Assembly (NCBI GenBank): GCA_963681505.1
Contig: OY811988.1
Span: 4,447,735 to 4,511,734, forward strand
Source of the DNA: Eunapius fragilis
Lineage: Eukaryota > Porifera > Demospongiae > Spongillida > Spongillidae
DNA: 64,000 nucleotides
Direction: 5' to 3'
Positions 11,510 to 23,693 of the stretch are shown here, one piece after another; positions within the stretch are counted from its first letter, which is position 1, and the number at the start of each line of letters is the position of its first letter. The position numbers were made by a program, and so were the translations under genes. The notes beneath the pieces are model-generated. The model was not told where the DNA came from, made no database searches, and saw only the letters and a program-made list of their open reading frames with translations.

Positions 11510-11870
11510 GAAGTTTCGCTAGAAACTTCCATACAGGATTTGACCCCGACTATGAACTCATTAAAAATTCTCGAGTCGTCTCTAACAACTCCCGACAATC
11601 GGATCGTTTAGCTGGTTATAGAAATCGAACTAGAAGTCAACCATGATCAGTTTCGTCTTTGTTTTATGTCACAGAACCGCGCGGTTGTAGAGAACAAAAG
11701 GGTACTGACCGTCTTCGTACCCAGTCCTGGAACATGGGGGATAGGAACACTTTTAAACAATGACACCAATAGCTTCAGAATAGGCTGGGACTGGGAGCGC
11801 CGCTTTCATATAAAATAGTCGATGTTATATTTTGGTATACAATCGACTATACGGTCTATGTAAGACGCAT
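11510..11870 (+). repeat. Dispersed ~350-bp repeat, copy 2
   Basis: Same block order as copy 1 (GTTTCGCTAGAAACTTCCAT, CGATCGGATCG-like region, GTCACAGAACCGCGCGGTTG, TATAAAATAGTCGATGTTAT), diverged by point changes and small indels. Confidence 0.75.
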
Positions 11871-12012
11871 AATTAGATAACTTGTAAGACGTAATTTTAG
11901 ATATCTAAAAAATAAATGTTTGTATAAATAGCGAACAACTAGAGTAAACGCTTTGGTGCTTCCAATCGTCGTTTTGTGTAACCTCTTTTGTTAGTGAAGT
12001 TTTTTTCTCAAA

Positions 12013-12083
12013 ATGCCTTCACGTCAGGAAAAGAAACGAGCGAAACGACGGGCGAATACCTTCAAGTTCGAGACGATGTTTTA
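12013..12083 (+). pseudogene. Short MPSRQEKKRAKRR remnant
   Basis: An ATG opens a 23-codon frame MPSRQEKKRAKRRANTFKFE closed by TAG. The start resembles that of the minus-strand remnant at 1109. It follows copy 2 of the dispersed repeat. Interpreted as the start of a truncated transposon ORF. Confidence 0.4.
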
Positions 12084-12160
12084 GAATCGGCACGACATCC
12101 TACAGCGATACATAATATTCACAGTGTCAGTGATTTGGGTATGAACATAAATCAAGGAAA

Positions 12161-12417
12161 CAAGTAACTAAAAGCATTCTCTACGAGAAAGTTGGTAGTA
12201 TATAGGATTTGAAGGCAAAAGCAACGAAACAAGGTCTTATCAGAAGGAAAAATGCTATATTTAACACATTTCTAGGGCATGTGTTGCTTGTGTGCTAAAT
12301 GTAGGACAATTACATTTTCCTTCTGATAAGGCCTTGTTTCCTTGCTTTTTACACCACCAATTGCCTTCAAATCCTATATGCCATCAACTTTCTCGTAGAG
12401 ATTTTTTTAGTTACTTG
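12161..12417. mobile_element. Near-palindromic MITE, copy 2
   Basis: CAAGTAACTAAAAGCATTCT at the left and CTCGTAGAG..TTACTTG at the right. Internal blocks match the other copies (AGTTGGTAGTATATAGGATT, AAACAAGGTCTTATCAGAAG). The central loop includes TTTCTAGGGCATGTGTTGCT, shared with copy 3. Confidence 0.88.
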
Positions 12418-13071
12418 TAGATAATTTTACATTAAAAGCGAGGAGTGCGTTATCGTGTGTATATATGTGGGTGTGTTCTGTGTGTATGTGCGTGATTGGT
12501 GTTTGCATCTGTATGTGTACGTTTGTGCATGTGGTTGTGCGTGCGTGTGGACAGAATATTGTGCACGCGTATTTGCATTGCGAGAAATTTCGGACGCTTA
12601 TTAGCAATTCTGGCCTATTTTGCAAACGTCCGTCACATTTTCCCGCGCACGCATCCATAGAAATGTATGATTTTTCAATAACATAAATCAGGGAAAGCAG
12701 CTAGTTAAGATTTATAGAGGTCCCATGATGGATAACATCATAGCCTATCGCTCTTCCGGGCTGATGTAATTTTCAGCCCCTTCTACTAGCTTCTTCATAA
12801 GGATTAGTACTCTGAAGATAGGAAGGCATTGTTTTCCTCATTTCAGATGATATTAACATGATCAAGGCAACATTCTACCAGGTTCTCATGCCCATAGGAT
12901 TCTTCCCCTGGCTTCCTGGGACACTTTTGGTCATTAGGGTACCTATATTGGTTGAAATCATTTTTTTATTAATTAAAAAACCATCCGAGTGACAATAGAA
13001 ATTAAGGCGTTCAGTTCTGGCCACGCTGGACTGATAGGATTAATGTCTGTTATTTTTAAAAACATGTATAT

Positions 13072-13357
13072 ACAAGTAAATAAAAACATTCTCTACGAGA
13101 AAGTTGGTGGGATATAGGATTTGATTATGACATTGGTGGTGTAAAAAGCAAGGAAACAAGGTCTTATCAGAAGGGAAAATGTCATAGTCCTATATTTAGC
13201 ACATTTCTAGGGCATGTGTTGTTTGTGTGCTAAATATAGGACTATGACATTTTCCCTTCTGATAAGACCTTGTTTCCTTGCTTTTTACACCACCAATGTC
13301 ATAATCAAATCCTATATCCCACCAACTTTCTCGTAGAGAATGTTTTTATTTACTTGT
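13072..13357. mobile_element. Near-palindromic MITE, copy 3 (best preserved)
   Basis: Arms of about 130 bp are nearly perfect inverses, from ACAAGTAAATAAAAACATTC on the left to GAATGTTTTTATTTACTTGT on the right. The loop is about 22 bp (TTTCTAGGGCATGTGTTGTT). The extreme arm identity suggests recent transposition or arm homogenisation. Confidence 0.93.
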
Positions 13358-13384
13358 TTTCTTAATTTTTTTTTCCATATATTA

Positions 13385-13745
13385 TATAAAAGCGAGTCCT
13401 CCAGCCGATTCTGAAGCTATTGGTGAAATTTTCATCGCTTAGAAATGTTCCTGTCCTGAGTTATGCGTTGCCAAGAAGGAGGAGAAGGAGAATAAGAAGA
13501 CGACCCGCCCCTTGTTCCGAGACTGGGTACGAGGACGGGCAGTACACTCTTGTTCTCAACAACCACGCGGTTCAGCGACATGAAACAAAAACGAAACTAC
13601 TCATTTTTGACTTCTAGATCGATTGCTAAAACAAGCTACACGATCCGATCGTCGGGAGTGTTGTTACAGACGGGTCGCGTTTTTTAATGACATTCATAGT
13701 CGGGGTCAAATCCTATATGGAAGTTTCTAACGAAACTTCCGATAT
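13385..13745 (-). repeat. Dispersed ~350-bp repeat, copy 3 (inverted)
   Basis: Reverse-complement order of the blocks in copies 1 and 2: GAGACTGGGTACGAGGACGG, CACGCGGTTC, GATCCGATCGTCGGGAGTGT, GTCGGGGTCAAATCCTATAT and GGAAGTTTCTAACGAAACTT. It starts about 30 bp after MITE copy 3. Confidence 0.75.
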
Positions 13746-14744
13746 ATATATGTCATCACGCTATGGAAGTTGTGTAGTGTACCGTTTGGAACGTATTAAG
13801 AAAGTTGTATACAACCCCGCATTTGTATAGCAATTGGTCTGGGGAGCAGATAAGCGATTAATTTTAAACATGAAATTAATACTGCTCCCCATTGCTCCTC
13901 AGTGGTGCACCCCCCCCCCCCCACCCCCCTCCCCCCCAACCCTGGACTGCAGGTATCTTGTATTTACTTGGTGCGTTGTATGTACAGGCATGTAGTAAAA
14001 GCCATGGGACATGACCACGTACTTACATGTACATGTAAATGGTTAGATTGTTCATATGAATACGGGAGGGGAATCAAAGTGTTAGTATATACACAAACGG
14101 CATTGACAGAGACCACAGAGGGACTACCAGCATGACTACCTATATATTATTAAATTATAAACCAAATCCTGCAACCTGTTGGGTAGCCTTTCGCATTCAT
14201 TTCACTGGTGGTGTATATCCAACACCGTGCCACGCAGATCTTGCAGCTTTATTATTAATGTTAAATCGACGGACCACCTACACGTAGACGAAATCGGTCA
14301 AAATCATCTGCCTGTCGACACTACTTCAGAGCAATTTTCGGATATTAATATCTTCCAAAATATATCTAAACAGGTTAAGCAACACGTGGGTAGGTAGCAT
14401 GTTTAACTTTACTCCATCGATATATACATATATACAATCGTCTACGCGTATAGATGATATGCGTCTATACGCGTATACGGCGATTTAACATTAAACTGAA
14501 TTAATAACTAAATAAACAGATAAGCAAAATAAATATATGGAAGGATAATCAGTGCAATGATATGCCCATGTATGGTGTCGCTTTAGACTTGAGGCGAAGA
14601 TTCATGCATGAGTTAGAACTTTTGTTTACAACATTCTTATACTGTAACTAGGACACTTGTTCGGATTCATGAAGTAGATCACTCTGTACTATAAATAAAA
14701 CAGAATTGCGAGCTAGCATATACTTACTACCTTCGTTCACTAAA
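13746..14744. other. No gene seen
   Basis: Contains a C-rich run (13910-13938) and a small palindromic cluster CTACGCGTATAG / CTATACGCGTATAC (14440-14480). No supported coding sequence. Confidence 0.3.
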
Positions 14745-14924
14745 ATGGGATTGGCTACACGGGTCTTCATGTTTCCTACCTGGTCGGATCCGTCATGACC
14801 CTCGTGCCCCAAATGCGGCAGTCACAGACTGCGCGAGTATCAAGAACAATGCCACCAGCACTGTGAGTCTTGTATGCCGCTCACCCTGGTACCGATGCAT
14901 CAGGACAATAATTATTGTGCCTAA
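14745..14924 (+). pseudogene. Short zinc-ribbon-like ORF with one in-frame TGA
   Basis: From an ATG the frame reads MGLATRVFMFPTWSDPS, then TGA, then PSCPKCGSHRLREYQEQC and HQHCESCMPL to a TAA at 14922. The CPKCG..C..C..C spacing resembles a small zinc-binding motif. With 59 codons, one internal stop and no identifiable partner exon, it is most likely a relic or chance. I do not recognise a family. Confidence 0.25.
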
Positions 14925-15901
14925 TCAGATCAGAATGGTAACATGCCCAACAGAAAGTAGTGAAGAAACTGTTGCATAAGTCGTTGGGCGTAGCCAGACA
15001 GTGCATAGGACGAAAGATCTAGATCTTGACTGCTTTGCAGCTTACCACTGCCGGTAAGGAATGAAGTAATGCAGCTATTATTAAACAGACTTTGTGCATA
15101 GTACAGAATTACGAAAGAACAGAAATTGGATAATGTTTCGGCAAGACAATTAAATGCACGTTGCAGAGATGGTCGTCGATTGAGGACCAGATCGGGATAT
15201 ACATGTAGAGGTTAATAGATCATGATGGCAAATCTTTGGCATGCATGGTTAACTGTTGGTATATACACACGCTAGTTTACCATGCATGCTGCCGAATCCG
15301 GTGTGGGAATCTTGTGCTCAGCTGGTCAATGCATTTATCTTTTTAACTATACAGTTCACTTTGACAGGGTAGTTACATATCAACTCATTGCTGATTTTAA
15401 AGGAGCACAATCAGTCAACAGCATCTCAGTCATGTCTATTTATTCTGAAATCATTCTCTAAGTATATTATATAGTTCAAATTATTTTTGTTGAAATATGT
15501 TGGCTCAATACGCCCAATTGGAATAAATTAACAAAGTCGATCACTCCTATGTTTGTTAGCTACACGGCGTGGTGCAGTATAAAATGCTTTCCTTGGTACG
15601 GAACAGGTCCCTAAAAAGCACCACTTTTTTGTTTAGGCATTGTTGATTATGCTGGTACAAATCGCGCTACAGTGGCGTAGTGTGATTGTTCAGCACCCGG
15701 GGACATATTATGCACTGATGTATGGAACGCCGTATGTTGCAAAACTTTTCACCAGGGAGCGGGCCATGTAGTCAGCAATGAATTATATTTCAGCGCCCCC
15801 TTATGTGCACGTTACGCGCCCCAAAAAGAAACTCAACCTTGGGCTCAATAATACCTACGCGCCCGCCCTGGGGCATCATTAATTCATTACGTGATTTGGA
15901 A

Positions 15902-15946
<45 letters not shown>

Positions 15947-17623
15947 AAGAGGGGTTGGTTGGTTTAAACGATTGATGTGCCACCGTGGTTCTGTGTGTAC
16001 AGGTGTATGTATGTGTGTATTCAGAAGGGGTCGGACAACATGAAAAGTAAAATATAGCAACTCAACAATGTAAATACGACTAATTATGTTTATAATACGT
16101 ACTATATTATGTGTAGTCATCATGTAATTTGAATTTCATCAAAAGTAAAAATGAATTTATATGAGACACTTTACCATTTTAATCATGCATGTCATTGAAT
16201 GTTGATAATGAATTTTCATTGATGGCCCCCAATTAATCTATATCTCAATGATAATATGTAACGATTCTTCCCTAGTGTTCAGGTGTTTTACTCCATGTCT
16301 TCTTCATGTGAGCTTGTCTTCACAAACAATTAATACTTGTTTTAAATTCAAACTGGTAATACCGTTCATTCAATATTTGTTTTCATGAACACTTGCTGCG
16401 CACACTGCGCTAGCAGAGCTCTAACAATGGCTCTTAACTGATTACCTGGGATTTGGAACAACTCAGCTGAGAAGTCAAACATGTTCCAAGCTAGTCGATA
16501 TATATGTTTGCCTACATTGTTTCATATTGGCAACATGCGTAATTCTTGACTGCAATATGCAAGGGTATACAGACCCAACCAATTTCCATGCACTTGGGGT
16601 CACTAACAGCATGTTTCATTGATTAATTCAAGCTGCTGACACAGCTGTAACACTCAATATCAGTATTGAGTAGTGATGTAAAAGTAAGGCAAAGTGCAGC
16701 TGACTTGCTTAGCGACCAATTAGGAATCAGAACCATCACAGCTAGATGGCTGAGCCCGGCTCTTGTCTGATCCCTCGAGCACTCTAATCTCTATACTTTA
16801 CAGCCCACACAGGACTCGGCAATAGTCTGTTAGTGTGGCATGTAACCACATCAGCATCACGCTTGCATGTCAGGAAGCGATGGCAAAGGCCAGTGATCCA
16901 GGGAATGGTTAAAACAATCCAAGCAAGTTGATCCTATATATAACTTCAAAACCACACCCTGCAAAAAATACATACAATTATCTGGGACTTAGTGGGGGGG
17001 GTATAATTACATGTATATGCAGACTGCGTCCCTCTGGGAGGATTAATTGTCCATGAAGACAATAATGCAGGGGATGAAATCTGTTAATGGTACAATATCT
17101 ACTAAGATGTTAGTTCTGTTGAAAACCAGGTATGTTATTGCATTTAATTAAAAAAGTACCTGATTAGGGAATTTTTCAGCAACTTGCTTGTGTTACATTA
17201 CTTCATTGGCAAAAATGAAGGCTTTAATTCAAAAACAGCACAAGTTATGCTTGCATAGCTATTGCAATTAGAAATTTTAACTTGTGGGAAGGTTGGTCAT
17301 TCAAGATGCAAGATACAATCTTTGCAGCTAGGGGTATGGCTGAGTACAGCCCCCCCAACCCCCCCCCCCCCCCCCCCCCCCCCCAACCCCATTGGTTTCT
17401 GGGGCAGAATCGTTGCAATTCTGGTGTTTTGGCATTTAAAATCTAATACAAAACTGCAATGGTATACTACTTATTGGTGGGGTGGGGGGCAGTCCTCCTT
17501 TATCCAGGTATCATTGCCTCTACATATTTAAGTGTACAAAGTATTATTTGGCAGGACACCGGAATTGGTATATGTAAGAGAGATATCCACAATGCTAGAG
17601 ACCATCTTTTGATTACATGGTTA
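14925..17623. other. Non-coding stretch with long homopolymers
   Basis: Holds an uninterrupted G44 at 15902-15945 and C26 at 17359-17384. Frames around these tracts are homopolymer artefacts. No gene is supported. Confidence 0.5.
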
Positions 17624-17777
17624 GGGGCTGTTCATAAATTACATCACACTGAGAGGAGGAGGGAGTATCAGCCAGTGTGATGATGTATACATTAAGTAGA
17701 CACCAGTATGGGATAATATGTGATGATGGGGGGTGGGGGGGTCCATAATGGTCAAAAATAGCGTGATGTAATTTATG
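17624..17777. mobile_element. Possible degraded TIR element
   Basis: GGGGCTGTTCATAAATTACA at the left is partly mirrored by GTGATGTAATTTATG at the right. Ends of the form GGGGCTGTxCATAAATTAC are seen on several invertebrate DNA transposons. The right terminus lacks the matching CAGCCCC, so the copy is damaged or truncated. The family is not assigned. Confidence 0.4.
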
Positions 17778-20062
17778 CCTTACAAGCTAGATTTTGGAAG
17801 AGCGCATCGACATGAGTTTCTGAGCAAAAGTAATTGTAACCATACGTACAATCCTTTATCTCAATGCATTGGTTAAGAGATTTCTGACCTCAGCTGGAAG
17901 CCAAAAACAGAAGCACTCTTAGAAATTGACACAATTGCCAATTATGCCAGTCACACTCTATATACTGCATGCACGATTTTGCAAAGAAAAAAGGTCTGGC
18001 ATCAGTATTCTGCCAGTTTCGTCCAATAGGGTCTAAGATATTCAGTTTCTAATCACACGCATGCATATATGGGTAGCATCATTGTCATTAAATGGGAGAA
18101 GTAATGAATAGAATGTATGAGGGTCAGAATGGTGTTTCTACCCTTTGCCAGTGTTACCGCATATATCCAGAGTCATATGGAGAAAGGTATGAGCATAGCA
18201 TGGGTAGTCATACAGGTCTTCCTGGATATTCATAGCCTCGTGCTAATCTTGTTCCATACAACAGCTAAAATACATCCACAATCATTCAGGAAGTATAAGG
18301 TAAGTGTTAGTTTTTTTTCATCTCCACTGCCTGCTCTTGTTCAGATCAGTGTTTTTCATTATAGATAGTATAGGGATGGAAAAGAATTAATCAACTAGTT
18401 AACACCTCCACTCCACGTTACAGCACTTTTTAGGCTTCCATCGGCTTCAAGGAACCCAGTGGAAAAAAATTCAGATCTGAAGACCGGTTCACACTGCATC
18501 ACCCCCAATTTATTGGAGAGGTTTGCACACTGCTGCATACCACTGCCTGAATTTGGAGTACCCACTGCTGACAGCTTTGGGATAACTTTGGGATAGCATA
18601 GCGATGATAAATGCAACAGTAAATTCACCTGCTGATTTTATCTTTAAGAAGTGGCATGTACTAAAATCTTTAGATTGAGAGTTATTGCCATGGCTAATGA
18701 GTCTTCAGCCATCCAGTCTCCTATGATGCAATGTCCATTGTCCTACAATTCTAAAATTTACATTGTGAAAACTACACTGTCTAAGAATGGGTGAATCAGA
18801 TGCAGCTGCTTTTTGACATAGAATATTTAAATAGAAATGCAAGAGAGTAAGGAGAGTTGTAAAAATTTTCTCAAGATAGACCAATCAATCAGCTGTTAAG
18901 TACACAACCAGCTCACAGGAAAAGTATTTGGCAAAGGAAAGACACTTTGAACTGATCAACCACTTATAGATGGGTGTGACAATTAACAACAGCCGTCCCT
19001 CCCCCACACCCATCCCATGCCCCAAATCGATGAATTTGAAACAAACGAAATTGTTTCATCAGGAGCCTTTAAATAATGCTTTATTTTTTGAATACCAATA
19101 ACAATTATGAAGTAACAATATCTACCATTGGCGTAGCCTAATAAACTGTCAATGTGTATGATAGCATCATAGCATCAACGAACAACTTCCACAACCTGCG
19201 TGAGAAAAAGCTAATGACAGGCATTTTGCAAACTGTCAACTAGCTATTGAGATCTTATACATCTGTATTGTATTCAAAAACAAGCAATTGTGGGGGACTA
19301 TTGCGTGTTTTCAACAGCATTAACAACTTTTCTCACTGTTGGACCCAATCCTCAGCTGTCATGATACATTTTGACCAACCTGAGTTAGCACTTTCTTACC
19401 TGGACCCTTGTGGTTGGTTACAATCTATGATCAAGCACACAGCACCACACCACAATAAAGATATTTCTGTTTATAGTGTATATGCCACATCATTGAACCA
19501 AAATTGTTTCTTCTGCAAAGAATGGTTCTATATTAAGTCCTGTGTTCTGTTTCCTTGAAATCTATTCATAATTGAAAACTGGCATGATAGTTTAATAATG
19601 TATATGGCTATATTCGAATGGTACAGCCTCAAATTTTACTATTGGGGGAGGGAGATGAAAGGTGAAAGGGTTTCATCTCATGAACTGCCACATCAAAAGA
19701 CAAGCTAAACCATACTTATAAAATAAATTCTCCATACTAGATCGTTGCATAAGCGGTCGATTTCTCTACAAATTTCTAGCGCACTAGAAATGTATTGTTA
19801 CAATGGCATAATATTAATTAAGCTAGGATTTAACTGCATCCGTTTATAACTTTGGTACTCCTTGCTTGCAAAATCACCTTTTTAACGGCAACGTTCCTTG
19901 ATGTATATCTGGATTTGTGGAACGTGACAATATTTGCGCATCCAGGTGCATGTTATAGACTCGGCGTGCGAAATCCTATAAATTTGATCGATGCTGGCTA
20001 TCCGCGATTATTGCGCTTCATGCACGCATATATATATATTTTAAATTTCAAAATCGGGCACT
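17778..20062. other. Non-coding, downstream of gene A
   Basis: No supported exon. Frames of 75-103 codons here have no recognisable domain or splice context. The part nearest 20063 is presumably the 3' UTR or downstream region of gene A. Confidence 0.35.
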
Positions 20063-23000
20063 TTAGTGTGATTTAATGTTTACATCTCCACTAATGATCC
20101 TCATTAATCGCAAACGATGCAACCGACTGTCCATCCCCAGTTCAAGTCTCAAGTCATCATCACCCAACAAAGATAATATACCACCATCGATTCTTTCTTG
20201 CTTGAACACTCCCAAGTACTGCTCCAATCCGTTACGCACAAGCATGGACTGCACCTGAATCATAATGAAAACATTAAATGACATGAGTTTAATCGCCACC
20301 AAGCATTTCCAACAGATTTACGTATTGGAATTTGCACACTGCTTAATTACTTGTATGCATGCACGTCTTAAGTAGTCAGGCTCAATTGTCAATGTAGTAT
20401 TATATTATATAAATAATTCTATAATTATTATATATATATCAGTGTACCTGATCTATGCTCAAAGATGCCAAATATTGCTTGTTTTCTTTCCGTATTTCGT
20501 TAACAATGGAGGCTGCATCCGGTTTATTCGGATCTTTTGGATTCATGAACACATAGCTGTAGCCCTCGATATACTCCTCCTCCTCCTCCTCATCCTCCTC
20601 TTCTTCCTTTTCAACCTTCTCTTCCTTCTTTACAGAGGGGGACCAAATATCAGTGCCGGATTGAGGCAACGCTAGGACAGGGTGAATAGGAGCCCCTTTA
20701 GTCAATGTTGTCGCTTTTATCGGTGTGGACCCTTCGTACGGTTTTGGAGGCGGTGGTTTAGCCGTTCTTTTCGCGTCTCGGGGCATAGTGGAGGCTGCGT
20801 GGCGATGTTGTGGCTCTAATGCTACGTCTGTAGGCTTTCCAATCTTTTTCAAGGTGTTGCTGAAAGTGTCGTACAGAGGAGGGGACTCAGAGAGCTCCTG
20901 CGTTTCACTCTGTATATAGAATTAAGTGTATTAAATTCCAATGTCAATTTTTACATCTCCAATGCTGCCCTTATATTTTAAACACGTACTTATGGGAAAG
21001 GATATTGTGTACAATATAACCAAATATTAACGACTTATTGCTACTAAAAACCTGACTTAACAAAATGAGGCAAAATGTTTTATTCCTTTTCAATACAATA
21101 TCGAGAAAATAGTTCCTGTTTGTTAATCATTCTCGATGACCAATGTATATTCTATGACAGTCTCATAGTGTTACAGTATTAGTAATATTATTGTTAGGTA
21201 TTTAATTTTGAGTGCAGTTTACAACGGTACTTACGTTAACTGATAAGTGAAAGCAATGGACTGATATAATATATTACATACTTCTGTGCATATATATATA
21301 CTTACGTGCAGACTGTCTTCAATTCTTTTTAATGGCTCGGTCATCACTCTAGTGGAGCTGAGATCGACCACGCCGCTCTTTTCATCCCTGTGATCGTAGT
21401 GTTCTTTATGTAAACTGAAAGATCCTGTATTGGGGCTAGCGCTCCGTAAGTTTACGTTTTCTGACTTAAGGCACTGCGACCACTTCGTGACGTCTATCAC
21501 CGGTTGCTTTAAACATCCCGTATTGATTGGAATGTTTTCGCTTTTGATCTCTGTGATTTTTGATTTGGTGTTAGGTAGCACATTTGATTCCGTTACAACA
21601 CTGGTTGTTCTTATGAAGCTCACGTCACTTTGACCCCACTTCATATCAATCCCAGTTTTTGTTTGTGCAGAGTTTGGAAAGAGATTATCGGTGCTTGAAG
21701 CATTGCTGTGAAGCTCAGTAGTTGTTGGCATTTTTGCTTCTGGGATGGGAGTTATCTGAAATTTCGAGTAAATATATATGGAAAGTGAATGTAAGTTCAC
21801 ACAGATAGTATATGAATACAATCAGGTACATGTACTTTCTTAATAGATGCAATTTCTGAATTATTGCGTTCTCACTTACATGCTACTACTTTGTTAACCC
21901 AGAAGTAGCTATAAAGACATATATACGTCTGGTAGCAGTAGTAGTAGTTACAAAAGTATAATATTACATTATCTGTTGCACATGAACTATTATTACCTGT
22001 GGTCCGCATGTTGTCTGCTTTGCGAGATTCTTTGCAAGCTCACACGATGGCAAGGGAGTGGATATTTTGACTCCAGTCATTTCAAATCCCGGTCGAACTT
22101 GGGAGTAGAAGAACGTTTGAGCCTCTTGAATACTGGATTCTCTGATGTATGTTAATTTTTCAGATATATACCTCTGCATTATGTCAGCGGCATACGTGCA
22201 CGAACGTTTACTGCTATTTGAATCATCTATGGCGACTTTGACACCTGAACTGTTAACAGGAATGTCTATCAGAGTAGAAACATATCTGCCACTAGCGCAT
22301 AAAAGACTTCGTTCAGTTACCACTTTCAGGAGTGTGATGTCGTTGGGATCAATGTTTGAAATAGTATTACTTCCGGTCATCGCCACCTTGCATGGAAACT
22401 GATCTGCAATGTATTGCACTATGTCGGTCATGAACATGGACACGTGCTCTGGGCATGTGGAAAATGACAATTTGCAATCATCTGTTAGTAACTTGTTCGT
22501 TTTGGCCTTGATGCTAAACACCTTATACTTCTGTGATTCTCTGTCGGTTTCAGTTTGGTCAAACACGAGTATTTCGTCTTTTTCAATTACATTGGTATGA
22601 GAGGTGCAGCTGTCGCTGCTGATTGGCGCACTCGCCTTTACCTTGGCGTCAACGGCTCGCAATGCTGAGCGAGGCTCCGTTACGTACACAACTCTAGGTA
22701 GCACCTTGGCCTTCATGAGGGCACGTGCGTTTGGAAAAAGGCGCCCTTCGAGGGCTTTCTTTACGTTGGAGTCGGGGTTGTATACTACAGAGAAGGGTAC
22801 GCTGCTGTTGAGCGGTATTGAGAAGTTGTGGCAACCGCTGGTTGCGCTGACTACGGTCATCGACTTGACAGCAAGGATGTTCAATACCTCTCCTTTGGAA
22901 AGCGGTAGTTTGCTGTCACAACTCGATACTACTTGGACGGTGAGAGGGAGTGTCGTAGAATCCGATGACGCGATGTCGGAGAGAGACAGTTCAGTTCGCT

Positions 23001-23352
23001 TAGCCATGTGAACGGCTTTGTCGTCGGCCTTGCAAGTTGGCGCAGGCGTTAGGCGACTGCGGAGCTCTTTAGCTATTGAAAGTTTATCTCCAAGAGGAGG
23101 GCAAGGAGGGGGCTGTCGACTGCTGCTAACATTTACGGTTTGGAATTTTGACGCGAATGACGCCACGACGGGTTTAGCTGAGAGAGGTTTGGGTTTCTCC
23201 TTCAAGGCAGGTTTGCACACCGGCTGTACTGTTTTGCCGTCTGCTTCCATTGGAAACACGCATATCGGAGTGGTCTTCAGCTTTGAGCAACAGCTACTGG
23301 CATTAGGAGGCAATGCACCAGGCGCTTTTGGTTGAAACACAGGCGTCATCAT
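20063..23352 (-). CDS. CABIT-SAM protein, gene A (GAREM/THEMIS superfamily)
   Basis: Four coding exons on the minus strand: 23352-21997, 21755-21306, 20909-20448 and 20254-20063. All junctions have GT/AG and all are phase 0, giving 819 residues. Residues ~120-350 form one divergent CABIT domain (SIPLNSSVPFSVVYNPDSN, DEILVFDQTE, DIVQYIADQFPCKV). Residues ~453-756 are low complexity, with a KPPPPKPYEG proline run near 655 and an acidic run near 695-715. Residues 757-819 are a SAM domain (LEQYLGVFKQERIDGG, RLHRLRLMRII). CABIT proteins (THEMIS, GAREM) are signalling scaffolds acting with GRB2 downstream of tyrosine kinases; that role here is inference. A likely acceptor (TTTGCCAG) just upstream of the ATG suggests a non-coding first exon. 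Paralogues: genes B and C. Confidence 0.88.
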
Positions 23353-23639
23353 AATTTCAAGTCAGAGACTGGCAAATATAATATGCAAAAACGTTGTATG
23401 AGTGTGCCATTGCATAGAGGTGGTGACAACTAACCTTCCATTCAGATTTCAAAAGCAACGCGCAAGGTGCCTTGTTTAAAAGAGATGAGTGACAGTTCGA
23501 AAACTTTGGGGTAAGAAAGCATTGTTTATGACATGCATTTCCGCAAGGGCATGCACATGCATGTCACTTGATCTTATATATAAATAGTATACACAAACCG
23601 GTTGTCACGCCTTCCCCCAGATTACACGATTCATACTCT

Positions 23640-23693
23640 CCCCCCCCCCCCCCCCTCCCCCCCCCCCCCCCCCCCCCTCCCCCCCCCCCCCCT
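23640..23693. repeat. Poly-C tract with T interruptions
   Basis: About 54 bp of C broken by three T, located 290 bp upstream of the start codon of gene A. The remaining sequence to 25176 shows no supported gene; AT-rich with a few A and T runs near 23810 and 23870. Confidence 0.9.

Noticed and set aside
22145-23335. Plus-strand frames opposite gene A exon 1
   Set aside because: Shadows of the minus-strand CABIT coding exon; no independent domain or splice evidence.
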